Source: JACVRM01 sp963809765
GTDB lineage: Bacteria; Actinomycetota; Thermoleophilia; Gaiellales; Gaiellaceae
Direction: 5' to 3'
DNA length: 64,000 bases
Assembly: GCA_963809765.1 (NCBI GenBank)
Contig: CAWEKT010000003.1
Location: 1 to 64,000 of the forward strand
Made by a program: the position numbers and the translations under genes. This document shows, piece by piece, positions 19,554 through 27,970 of this stretch. The notes beneath the pieces are model-generated. The model was not told the origin of the DNA and ran no database searches. It was given only the letters and a program-made list of their open reading frames with translations. Every line of letters begins with the position of its first letter. The stretch's first letter is position 1.

Positions 19554-19877
19554 TCAGACCGCGCCCGCGGGCCGCAGCTCGAGCAAGCCTCGCTGCCGAA
19601 GGTCCTCGCAGAACTGCCGGAGGTCTTCCTCGATCTCTGCGAGCGGGCGCCCGTAGTGCTCCGCGAGTCGGGCCGCGGCCTCACGCAGCGTGGCCGAACG
19701 AACGAGCTCTTCCAGCATGCGGCCGCCGGTTGGGTTGACGCCGTGGTAGAGACCCGTCTCGAGGTTCAGAAAAACGGTCTCGTTGGCGAACGCGCGAAAG
19801 ACGACGTGCTCGGGTGTGCGGGCCGAGCCGTCGAGGTCGAGTCGCGCTGAGCCCTCGTTCGTGGACACGTTGCTCAC
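19554..19877 (-). CDS. Lasso peptide B1 protein (PqqD-like RiPP recognition element)
   Basis: This small leader-binding protein hands the precursor to the B2 protease. The 107-residue sequence shows the PqqD fold: VVFRAFANETVFLNLETGLY, HGVNPTGGRMLEELVRSATL, REAAARLAEHYGRPLAEIEE and DLRQFCEDLRQRGLLEL. It is intact. It begins 38 bases after the ABC permease stop and precedes the B2 protease, so the two protease components are adjacent as in most split-B lasso clusters. Confidence 0.85.
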   Translation of the reverse strand: MSNVSTNEGSARLDLDGSARTPEHVVFRAFANETVFLNLETGLYHGVNPTGGRMLEELVRSATLREAAARLAEHYGRPLAEIEEDLRQFCEDLRQRGLLELRPAGAV

Positions 19878-19914
19878 TTATCCCAGTTTGCCTAAAGCCT
19901 GTTGAGCGTCACCG

Positions 19915-20739
19915 CTAGTACAGACCGAGCGTGCCCCGCTTGCGCTCGTGCCGGACGCCGACGCGGAAGGCGAGGTGGCCGAGGATGAGCGAGACCGTTG
20001 CCAAGGGAAGCAGAACAACCATGTCGCCGGGCACCTCACGAAAGCCGGCGTCGGCGAGGAGTGCTTCGCGCATGCCTTCGATCGAGATGGCAAGGGGGTT
20101 GACGGCCGCGATCCGCTCGAACACGTCTGGCAGGAGCTCGAGCGGGAAAAACGCCCCCGAGCCGAGCATCAGGAACGTGACGGCGAGTGCCACAACGCCT
20201 CCCCCGCGCCTGATCGTCATGGTGATCGCAGCGCTCACGAGCCCGAGTCCCCACACAAAGGGAATCGTCGCGAGGAGGTAGGTCGCTGCGGCAGGCACGC
20301 CTGGTCCATCGAGGTCGAGTCCGAACGCGACCACGATCACGGTGTAGAAGACCGTGACGCGGATCGGGATGTAGATGAAGTCGTAGAGCACCGACCCGAC
20401 CTGAACGGTGAAGGGAGAGGTCGGGGTCATCAGTACCGACTCGAGCGTGCCGGCGTACTGCTCCTGCCTGAGCACCGCCGAGACACGTGAGAGCGAGAGC
20501 GAGACGAAGAGTGCCAGCGCCATCCCGACGAGGACGAACTCCATGTAGGAGACCCTCGACCCTCCGTAGCTGGGAAGCTTCGCCGGATCGACGAGGAGAC
20601 CGACGAAGTAGAACAGGAGCGCGCTGAAGGCAAGTCCGACCCAGTCGCTGACGAAACCGACCTTGTAGGTCAGCGCGGTCAGGAAGTCGCGCCGCAGAAA
20701 CGCCCCGAGCTTCCCCACTTCGACGGCGAAGGCGCTCAT
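19915..20739 (-). CDS. ABC-2 type transporter permease of the lasso cluster
   Basis: This 274-residue, six-helix permease probably exports the mature peptide and gives self-immunity. Segments include LTALTYKVGFVSDWVGLAFS, SYMEFVLVGMALALFVSLSL, and LGSGAFFPLELLPDVFERIA with the ABC-2 motif near NPLAISIEGMREALLADAGF. It is intact. Its ATG overlaps the ATPase stop as ATGA (20,736-20,739). Lasso clusters more often use a single fused ABC exporter, whereas here ATPase and permease are separate. Confidence 0.85.
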   Translation of the reverse strand: MSAFAVEVGKLGAFLRRDFLTALTYKVGFVSDWVGLAFSALLFYFVGLLVDPAKLPSYGGSRVSYMEFVLVGMALALFVSLSLSRVSAVLRQEQYAGTLESVLMTPTSPFTVQVGSVLYDFIYIPIRVTVFYTVIVVAFGLDLDGPGVPAAATYLLATIPFVWGLGLVSAAITMTIRRGGGVVALAVTFLMLGSGAFFPLELLPDVFERIAAVNPLAISIEGMREALLADAGFREVPGDMVVLLPLATVSLILGHLAFRVGVRHERKRGTLGLY

Positions 20740-21776
20740 TCGGCCACCACCACTGGGCCGACTCGCCCCTCGGTGAGCGACATGAAGGCCTGCTCGATCT
20801 TCGACTGCTCCTCGGTACAGCTGACCACGATCGTCCCAGAGGCGTTAAGCGCTGTGATTGCGTCACCCAGAGCGGCCCGGCGCCCCACGACGAGCACGAA
20901 GTGCTCGAGGTCGCCGTCGGGAGAGGGCTCGGCGAGCCCTGTGTCACCGAGCGCCGTGTTGAGCGCAGAAACACTTGGCGGCAACCCCGTGCTTTTCTGC
21001 CGAACCTGGACGAGAAACCGCCGCGGATCGGCATGGGCCATCAGCGCAGGCACCGTGCCCGCGAAGACGACCCTGCCGCGACGGAGGAGGGTGACCCGGT
21101 CCGCGAAGCCTCGGATCTCCTCGACTCGCTGGGTCGTCCAGACGACCGCGACTCCGGTCGCCGCCAGCGACGCAACCAGGTCTCGCACGCGCCTCGCTCC
21201 CTCGGGGTCGAGATCGTGCGTGGCCTCGTCCACCAGCAGGACGGCCGGATCTGCCAGGAGCGCCCGGGCGACCCCCAGTCGCTTCTGCATGCCGTGGGAG
21301 TAGAGACCGACGGGGACACGAGTCGCTTCCTCGAGCCCGACTTCCGCAATCGCCTTGTGGGCGCGCGCGAGCGCCTCGCGGCGGGAGAAGCCGTAGAGGC
21401 GTGCGAAGAAAGCGAGATTCTCGAGACCCGAGATGCGGTAGTAGAAGGTGCGGTCGACGGCCGGCACGAGCCCGACCCGCTGGCGCAGGGCTTTCGCATT
21501 GTCCCTCGGATCGAATCCCGCAGTCTGGACAGTGCCGCTGTCGGCGTGGAGAAGGCCGACGAGGATCCGCACGAACGTCGTCTTGCCCGCCCCGTTCGGC
21601 CCGAGCAACGCATGGATCTCTCCCGCCCTGACGGTGAACGACACGGACTCGAGTACCTGCTTCGGACCGAATGCCCGCGCCACATCGACTGCTTCGACGA
21701 CGGCGTTCGAGAGCTCGCCGGTGCGGCGGTCTTCGCCGGTCCGTGCGGACACGCTCTGTGCGGTCTCGGCCACCAT
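20736..21776 (-). CDS. ABC transporter ATP-binding protein of the lasso cluster
   Basis: This is the ATPase partner of the following permease. Walker A is GPNGAGKTT, the signature motif is the variant YSHGMQKRL, Walker B is AVLLVDEATHDLDP, and the switch region reads VVWTTQR with Gln where many members have His. A C-terminal extension of about 100 residues follows the ATPase core, as in multidrug DrrA-type subunits. I chose ATG 21,774-21,776. A GTG at 21,830 would add 18 residues, and neither has a strong ribosome site. It is separated from the precursor gene by the hairpin at 21,947-21,971. Confidence 0.85.
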   Translation of the reverse strand: MVAETAQSVSARTGEDRRTGELSNAVVEAVDVARAFGPKQVLESVSFTVRAGEIHALLGPNGAGKTTFVRILVGLLHADSGTVQTAGFDPRDNAKALRQRVGLVPAVDRTFYYRISGLENLAFFARLYGFSRREALARAHKAIAEVGLEEATRVPVGLYSHGMQKRLGVARALLADPAVLLVDEATHDLDPEGARRVRDLVASLAATGVAVVWTTQRVEEIRGFADRVTLLRRGRVVFAGTVPALMAHADPRRFLVQVRQKSTGLPPSVSALNTALGDTGLAEPSPDGDLEHFVLVVGRRAALGDAITALNASGTIVVSCTEEQSKIEQAFMSLTEGRVGPVVVAE

Positions 21777-21946
21777 CCCTCTGCTTACCGTAGCTCCATC
21801 TCGGCAAGCTGCCCGCACGGTTCTCGTCACCGGCGGGCGCCCGATACGGCGGTGTGTCGACTCCGGGTTCCTCTCAGGGCTTCGGAGCGGACGTCAGCGA
21901 GGAAACGCTCCCGCCTGCGGAGGTTCGTCTTCCCTCAGAAAGAGGC

Positions 21947-21971
21947 GAAGCCCCCGCAGAGCGGGGGCTTC
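21947..21971 (-). terminator. Terminator/attenuator after the lasso precursor
   Basis: A perfect 11-base stem (GAAGCCCCCGC / GCGGGGGCTTC) with a three-base loop is followed on the minus strand by GCCTCTTTCT. It lies 26 bases after the precursor stop and before the transporter genes. It would end or reduce transcripts after the precursor, giving more precursor than processing machinery. Confidence 0.75.
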
Positions 21972-21996
21972 GCAGAACTCGCTACTGAGCCGAAGC

Positions 21997-22170
21997 TTAC
22001 GGCGTGCTCGTGCAGACGCCGCGAGAGTTGTTGAACGACACCGCCTTGCTCGGGTCGTTCGGGAACTCGAAGTCACCGGAGCCCGGGTCCGCACAGGCGG
22101 CCGTGATCTCCACCAGCGTTCCGTAGTCCGTGACCTTCGGCGTCTCGTAAGTCTCGATGTTGCTCTCCAT
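21997..22170 (-). CDS. Lasso peptide precursor
   Basis: This 57-residue peptide begins MESNIETYETPKVTDYG and fits the lasso leader pattern YxxPxLxxxGxxxxxT: Tyr8, Pro11, Gly17 and Thr23. With the conserved Thr at position -2, the core starts at Ala25 and is 33 residues long, and Asp33 becomes core residue 9, the expected acceptor for a nine-member macrolactam (Ala1 amine to Asp9 side chain). The core has two Cys (core 2 and 29) and ends TSTP. Cleavage one residue later would give Cys1/Asp8. ATG 22,168-22,170 has a strong site, AAGGGGAGG, eight bases away. The core sequence is not one I recognise. Confidence 0.85.
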   Translation of the reverse strand: MESNIETYETPKVTDYGTLVEITAACADPGSGDFEFPNDPSKAVSFNNSRGVCTSTP

Positions 22171-22206
22171 CCGAATCCTCCCCTTCGCGGTCTGATGGAA
22201 GGATGC

Positions 22207-22230
22207 CACCCGCACGGGTGCCTGGCCAGG
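22207..22230. promoter_or_regulatory. Tandem palindromes upstream of the lasso precursor
   Basis: CACCCG-CA-CGGGTG is followed immediately by the 10-base palindrome CCTGGCCAGG, 37-60 bases upstream of the precursor start and within the 93-base gap after the cyclase. They may be an operator or an mRNA structure. An A6 run lies just upstream of them in transcription order. Confidence 0.35.
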
Positions 22231-22263
22231 CGGAAAAAAGTCGTAGTTCCGCGGGCCCGTGGC

Positions 22264-24173
22264 TTAGTCTGCGCCGCTCGGACCGCCTCGTCCGACAGCG
22301 TCTGCGGAACGTCGTCGGGTGCGCGTGACCTCGAACTCCCACGGAATGACGTCCACCTGCTCGGTGAACGACGGGATCCCGTTCGTGCTGCAACCAGCAT
22401 TCGAGCGCCGCGAGCCGATAGACGGGAAACGCCGCTTCAGCCCCGGCGACGGTAGGCAGGGAGTCGAGATCGCGAAGCATCGCGTCGCGAGCAACGTATG
22501 CCCGAACCTCCGCGCGTGGATTCCGCAGCAGGCGATCGATCGCGCCCGCTTCGAGGCGAATGCCTTCCAGGAAGTGATTGTGAAAGACGGTCTTGTCGGG
22601 GCGCAGGCGGACACTGTCCGGTAGATAGCCGGTCGAAGCCGCCCGAAGCAGGGGCTTCGTCACCGCGCCGTGGAACCCGAGCTGCGGCGGGCAGCGGAGC
22701 GTCGCCATCACCAGGTCGACGTCGAACAGGGGCGCGGAGAAGCGGTACCCCGCGGCCTCGCCGAGTCGTCGACTGAGCGGCAGCATTCCGAGGGTCGGCA
22801 CTCGTGTGGTGAGGTGGTGGACATCGACGCGTCCACCACCGCGGGCCTCGAAGACGTGACCACGCCGCTTCGTCACGCGCCTCTCGCAACTCGGTGACAA
22901 GGGCCGGCGCAAGCCAGCTCGGCGCCCGAGCGGCCTCGACTCGACCCAGCCGCCGGAGCGCGCGCGTCGCGGCTGGGAACGTCAGGTCGGTCGCTGCTCT
23001 CCGCAGGAGTGAGGCGACAACCCTCGGCGGCGGGTAGAACCACATGCGGGGTGCTCTCCGAGCAAGGCGGTAGGCACTGATGAGGCGCCCCTTCCGGAGC
23101 GAGTCGGCGATCAACCCAAAGCGGATATCGAAGATCTCGTCTCCCCCGTCCCCCGTCAGAACCGTTCCGACCCCGTCGATCGCCGGCTGGCGCCAGAGGG
23201 GCCGCCACCAGTAGCCCGAGCCGTCCGGTGGCAGGCTCCAACGGCGCGTGAACTCGATCAGGCTTGCAAGCACGCCCTGGGGCTTGCTGACCACCCGCAC
23301 GCTGTCGACGTCAGGAAATCGCACGACCGCTTCGATCCACTCGGACTCGTCGCGATCCTCCTGGCCGGGAAAGACGCCTGAGTACGCCGTCACGTCGGCT
23401 CCGAGCGAGTGAGCCAAGGCGGCGACCGCGCTCGAGTCGAGGCCGCCGCTCATGAGCACCCCGGTCTTTCCGCTCGCAGCGAGACGTCGTCGGACCGCTT
23501 GCTGCAGCATCGGCCTCAGAGCGTCGGCCGCCTCCTCCATCGTTCCAGGCGTGCGGAGTCTGGTACTCCGGCTGCCAGTACGGCACGACGCGCGTCTCTC
23601 CGGGGGTCAGCACCAGTCGGTGCCCGCTCGGGACCTGCGCGACGCCCTCGTAGAGGGTTAGCTCGGGGCGTGACGCGTCGAGCCCGAGCCACAGCGCGAT
23701 CCCGGTTGCGGACGGCCCGGGCCGTGCTTCGACGGTCTCGACCAGGAGCCGGATCTCCGTCGCGAACACGACGTAGGCGCCGCGTGCTCATCCAGTAGAG
23801 CGAAGCGTGGCCGAGGTGATCCCGCGCTGCGTAGCCGCCGCGAGTCGAGCCATCCCAGTCGACCAGCACCCCCTCGAAGCGGAGGTGGTGCGGGGCGTGG
23901 TCTCCCCAGCTGACGCATCGCTGCTTCCAGAGCGAGCCGTCGTCGTGCGCATGCGACGGGCTGTCGTCGAAGAGCGTGCCCGCCAGCACCGCCGAGCGGG
24001 AGTCTCCGATCGTCACCACGTCCGGTTCGGCCTGACCGAGCACGAGCGTCAGGCCGGGCAGCTCCAGATTGGTCACGCCTTCCGCGCCCAGCTGCAACAG
24101 TGCCTCCCTGGCGCGAGCCACGAGACTGCGCGGGGGCATCCCCGGCGAGGCCGACTAGGTGGGCACCGCTCAC
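22264..24173 (-). CDS. Lasso peptide macrolactam cyclase (asparagine synthetase-like C protein)
   Basis: This enzyme adenylates the core Asp side chain and closes the isopeptide ring. The C-terminal PP-loop is MSGGLDSSAVAALAHSLGA, followed by VLTGDGGDEIFDIRFGLIAD, both diagnostic of lasso C proteins. The N-terminal glutaminase-like domain (FEGVLVDWDGSTRGGYAARD, then HLGHASLYW) resembles the inactive amidotransferase domain of this family. The start is GTG at 24,173 (VSGAHLVGLAG), with a one-base break near 24,137. Other breaks lie near 23,790, 23,560, 22,870 and 22,365. The corrected length of about 630 residues is normal. It starts eight bases after the inactive B2 homologue. Confidence 0.85.
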
Positions 24174-24180
24174 GGGACTC

Positions 24181-24617
24181 CTAGAGCTCGAGGAGGGTCA
24201 TCCGACTGTCCTCCACCGCCGGGGGGTCGAACGCCGATCCGCCCACTTCGACCCAGGCGAGGGGAGTCAGCCGGGGCGCGATGCCGACCCCAAGGGCGAG
24301 ACGAGCGTGAACACCACGCCGCGCAAGAACCGCCGTCAGCACCACGGACTCGATCACGCCTCCACGGTCGCTCGGAAGCCGGCGGATGAACCTTCGCGAC
24401 GAGTCGGCTGTGCTCGCCCAGCTGCGGCTTGTCATGGCCGCCTCTCGCTGAGGTCATCCGGTAGCGCCTCTCTCGACCTCGCCGAATTCGTTTCAGGGCG
24501 CCCTGGACTCCCGTATCGCAGAAGGAGCCACCGCACGCACGCATACGTTCGAAACACCTCTCCGACGAACCTCGCCTTCGCTCGTGGCGAGAGGCGTTCC
24601 TCGGGCTGCCCGGTCAT
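24181..24617 (-). CDS. B2-like transglutaminase homologue lacking catalytic Cys and His
   Basis: This is a second member of the B2 family in the cluster. The N-terminus (RFVGEVFRTYACVRWLLLRY) and core (SVVLTAVLARRGVHARLALG) align with the intact B2 at 19,097. Over RRFIRRLPSDRGGVIESVVL the alignment with RRVLEPMPFDSRCLMRSLVL has no gap, and the catalytic Cys position is Gly. Further on, PLAWVEVGG replaces EAHAWVESNG, so the catalytic His is Leu. Those positions lie in one uninterrupted frame (24,181 to about 24,435), so a sequencing shift does not explain them. A break lies near 24,440-24,500. It is ATGA-coupled to the kinase upstream. Possible scaffold or leader/core-binding role. Confidence 0.72.
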
Positions 24618-25613
24618 GCGCGACCGTGCGCCCGCTCGTGCTCGACGATCGCTCTGGCCAGGCGGCCGGCGTCGACCGAAGGGGGGCTGACCGCCTGGTA
24701 GACGCCCGCGCTACGGCTGACGGCCGCGTAGAGGTCGAGCATGTCGATCAGCCGAGCTCTGTCGCGCACGACGTTGTTGTAGGTCGAGCCGATGAGCCGC
24801 CGAGGATCGGCCGTCTCGACGAAGCGCGGGGATGCACCGCCCGTGGCAGCCCGCTCGGGGAGATACACGGCACGGACCGGCAATGCGGCCTGGACCCGGG
24901 GGATCGCCACGAATCCGTTGCTCGGCATCCTCGGAGACGACCGAGTCGAACGCCTTCAGATTCGCGGCCGACAGGCGACCGAGCTCCAGGTGGCGGATAC
25001 CCGCCAGACCCAGGCCCGGATGGGCGATGACGTGATCGTCCTGACGCTCCAGCGCCACCACGTCGTCTGCGAGCAAGCCGGCCCCGGCGGCGACCAGGTG
25101 CACGGCGATCGACGTCTTGCCGACACCGGACGGGCCCGCGACAAGAAGTGCGCCCTCCCCGAACGTCACCGCGCTCGCGTGAATGGTCTCCAGTCCGCTC
25201 AGAAGCGCCACGAGCGGCAAGATCTGCCCGATCAGGAAGCGACGCCACTGCCGCTCCGAGTCCGTCGGCACGCACAACACCTCTCGGCCCTCGCTCGAGA
25301 CCAGAAAGTCTCCGTACGGCGTCGCTGAGACGAGCACCGCTCCGTTGTCGTCACTGACCGTCAACGACAGGACGCCCTCTTCGGAACGTTCTTCGTAGAG
25401 CAACCGCCCTTCGAAGTCGGCCAGGTGCGCCTTCAACGTCGGGTTGCCTTGAAGCCGCAGCCGACACCTTCTGCGCGAGCTCGACACCGCGTCCTCGGGG
25501 ATGCCTGGCATGTCGAAGTCGGCGGAGAAGGCGACGCCGAAAGCCGTGCAGCGCCAAGCCTCAGCCCCAGCCGCGTCTTCGGCCAGCGTGAAGAGATCAG
25601 TGCTTCCCGTCAT
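24614..25613 (-). CDS. HprK-like kinase of the lasso cluster (second)
   Basis: This is a P-loop kinase related to HPr kinase/phosphorylase. In other lasso clusters (ThcoK/PadeK) such enzymes phosphorylate a C-terminal Ser of the precursor. Here Walker A is GPSGVGKTS at residues 160-168 and the paired acidic site is LLADDVVALE near residues 180-189. An N-terminal domain of about 130 residues (FGVAFSADFDMPGIPEDA) precedes it, and the C-terminal helix ends ARAIVEHERAHGRA. One break lies near 24,930. The ATG at 25,611-25,613 overlaps the stop of the other kinase (ATGA). The substrate is not known. Confidence 0.75.
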
Positions 25614-26578
25614 AGGGCCGTCTGCCGGAGAGCATTCTCGACGAGGTCCGCGAGGACCTCGGGCGAGGCGGCGAGATCCGCCTCGATGCGCGAGACCGGG
25701 ACGCCGGCCGCCAGCTCTGAGCAGAGCTCGAATGTGCGACGTGGCTCGTCGTTCACGAGCCCGTGCATCAGTGCGTGCGGGAGCAGGTCGAGGGCGGTCG
25801 CCTCGAGCGCAGCGACACGGCGCTCCATTCCGTCCGCCCGCGCGAGCAGGAAGAGGTGAACGAGCGGCGCCGGCGTCCGGGCCGCGTTCGAAACCCGCAC
25901 CCAGTCCTCCCCGTCTATCCGGGCGATCGGAAGGATGCTCGGCATTGCCGAGCCCGAGCCCGCGGGGAGATTCATCAGCGGGGGGCCTGGGTGGACCACC
26001 AGTCCGTCCGTGCCTCGATCGAGGCTCAGGACGTCGTCACAGAAGAGCGCGTGGCCCCGCCGAATCAGCTCGAGAACGAGGCTGCTCTTGCCCGAGCCGC
26101 TCTCGGCCAGGACGCCGAACACCCCAACGCCGTGCTGGACCGCCCCGGCATGAATCAGCTCGAGGTTGTGGAGGAGCGCGGTCGTCCACAAGACGGTGTC
26201 GAGCAGGAGGCGCTGCGACACCGGGTCAGTCTCGGTGTCCGGGCTGCACGAGATGACCCGAGCGTCTCGGTCGAGATGAAATGCGGCGCCCTGCTCCTGC
26301 GTGAGGCGAAAGTCGTTGCCGATACCCCGTTCGATCGCGAAGTCTCTGCCGTCGATTGTGAAGCGCCACGGTGGGATGTCAGCCGAACCGCTCCACAGCG
26401 CACCGACCTCCCCGCAGAGCCGGATGGTCACATCGGGCTCGCCGGCCGCCTCGTCAGCCGGCGCGGGCCATGGAAAGCTCGACGTCCAGGTCAACCCAAA
26501 GGCGCGATACGACCACTGCCGCCGCGCCGGTTGATCGCGAGGCGGCGTGGCCGTGGAGTGCGAGGGTGGGCGGGAGAT
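25610..26578 (-). CDS. HprK-like kinase of the lasso cluster (first)
   Basis: This is a paralogue of the following gene. The N-terminal segment YRAFGLTWTSSFPWPAPA is typical of HprK-related proteins of RiPP systems. Walker A is AESGSGKSSLVLELIRRG, and the acidic pair is HALFCDDVLSLDRGTDG. A segment LLHNLELIHAGAVQHGVGVF precedes the P-loop, as in HprK (E-x-x-HASAV/HAGAV type). The frame is intact. No ATG, GTG or TTG lies between the mutM stop (26,593) and the conserved YRAFGL. The coordinate given is an ATC eight bases after GGAAGAG, so either a start codon is misread or a rare start is used; ATG at 26,689 would overlap mutM by about 95 bases. Confidence 0.7.
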   Translation of the reverse strand: MSRPPSHSTATPPRDQPARRQWSYRAFGLTWTSSFPWPAPADEAAGEPDVTIRLCGEVGALWSGSADIPPWRFTIDGRDFAIERGIGNDFRLTQEQGAAFHLDRDARVISCSPDTETDPVSQRLLLDTVLWTTALLHNLELIHAGAVQHGVGVFGVLAESGSGKSSLVLELIRRGHALFCDDVLSLDRGTDGLVVHPGPPLMNLPAGSGSAMPSILPIARIDGEDWVRVSNAARTPAPLVHLFLLARADGMERRVAALEATALDLLPHALMHGLVNDEPRRTFELCSELAAGVPVSRIEADLAASPEVLADLVENALRQTAL

Positions 26579-26592
26579 ACCCGTAACTCTTC

Positions 26593-27430
26593 CTACCCGG
26601 TAGCCACGCCCGGTTGGCAGGAGGCGCAGAACCACGTGCCCCTCCCGCCGACCCGCGTCTTGCTGATCGGCGTGCCGCAGCGGTCGCACGGCTCGCCTTC
26701 GCGCCCGTAGACGTGGAACTCGTGCTGCATCCCGCCCGCCTCGCCGTTGGGGCGGCGGTAGTCGCGCAGCGTGGCGCCCTGGCGGGCGATGCCCGTCCGG
26801 AGCGCATCGCGGATCGCGCGCGGCAGGCGGCGGAGCTGCGCGGGCTCGAGCTCGCCGGCCGGCGTGAGTGGATGGACGCGGGCGCGCCAGAGCGCCTCGT
26901 CGGCGTAGATGTTCCCGAGACCCGCGACGGTGCGCTGGTCGAGCAGGGCCGCCTTGACCGGCGCCCGACGGCCCGCGAGACGCCGGGCCAGCCAGGCGGC
27001 GGTGAACCGCGGCTCGAGCGGCTCGACACCGAGACGCACGCTGAGGTACGGCTCGACCTCATCGGGCTCGAGCAGCCGCCACGTGCCGAAGCGGCGAACG
27101 TCCCGGTATCTGACCGACGCACCGTCGTCGAGGTCGATCGTGGCCCGGACGTAGGGGTCGAGCCCATCGCCGTTCCGGCCGAGCAGGAAGCTGCCGGTCA
27201 TCCGCAAGTGGCAGAGCAGCGCGCGGCCGCTCTCGAGGCGGAGGACGAGGTACTTGCCGCGCCGTTCGACCGCCTCGACACGCTCACCCTCCAGCTCGAG
27301 GGCGACCGCTCGCGGGTCCTCGGGCGCGACGAGCCGCGTGTCGAGCACGTCGACCGAAGCCAGACGGCGCCCCGTCAGAGCCGGGGCAAGCGAGCGCGCG
27401 CACGGTGTCGACCTCGGGAAGCTCGGGCAC
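26593..27430 (-). CDS. mutM: Formamidopyrimidine-DNA glycosylase (Fpg)
   Basis: This enzyme excises 8-oxoguanine and other oxidised purines and cleaves the resulting abasic site. The N-terminal catalytic proline is in V-PELPEVDTVRALA, starting with GTG 27,428-27,430. Other family marks are VERRGKYLVLRLESGRALLC with the catalytic Lys, LLDQRTVAGLGNIYADEALW, and the C-terminal zinc finger CDRCGTPISKTRVGGRGTWF then CASCQ. One frame break lies near 27,385. TAG at 26,593 is followed at once by the kinase of the lasso cluster on the same strand, so read-through transcription into that cluster is possible. Confidence 0.92.
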
Positions 27431-27479
27431 GGTGCGAGCGTAGTCGGCGACCTTCGGGTCGCGCTCGGCGGCTAGCTCG

Positions 27480-27800
27480 CTAGCCGGCGACCGATACGTG
27501 CCTGGAGATCGAAGCGGTCTTAGGCCGTCCCGGTGCAGGCTGCAGCTGGTTGGCCGCACGACGCAGGTACCTGCGCGCCCGTGGGCTGTGGTCGAGGCGG
27601 ACCGATTCGACGCCGACGATCGTGTGGCCCGGCCAGCGGTCGGCAGCCGATGCGAGGCCACGCTGCCCAGCCTCATCCGGGCCTGAGGCGACAACCCACT
27701 TCTGGTCGTGCGCCCGCGAGCCGTCGCTCCGCTCGAGGAGAACCTCGACGGTGAAGACCTTGACCTGACCCGACGGCGCTGCAAGCTGTCGGTGGAACAT
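27480..27800 (-). CDS. Hypothetical protein
   Basis: This is a 106-residue protein that I do not recognise. It begins MFHRQLAAPSGQVKVFTVEV and contains KWVVASGPDEAGQRGLASAA then DRWPGHTIVGVESVRL, suggesting a small alpha/beta domain. The C-terminal 35 residues are Arg/Pro-rich and probably disordered. ATG 27,798-27,800 is preceded by GAGGGGG at good spacing, which favours this start over the upstream ATG at 27,872. It lies 49 bases before mutM on the same strand. No function is proposed. Confidence 0.5.
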   Translation of the reverse strand: MFHRQLAAPSGQVKVFTVEVLLERSDGSRAHDQKWVVASGPDEAGQRGLASAADRWPGHTIVGVESVRLDHSPRARRYLRRAANQLQPAPGRPKTASISRHVSVAG

Positions 27801-27970
27801 CCTGACCCCCTCGTGTTCGGGCTGGGAGAACTCCTCCTCCGAACGCCCCGGCCCGAGAAAGGCCGACCGCAAACAGGCGTGGCGGCTAGCCCTTGTGTAG
27901 CAAATCCCTCCGCGCCGTGGGAGTACGCGCGTCGAGATCCCGCAAAACGTCGGGGATCGGCGCCTGTGAC

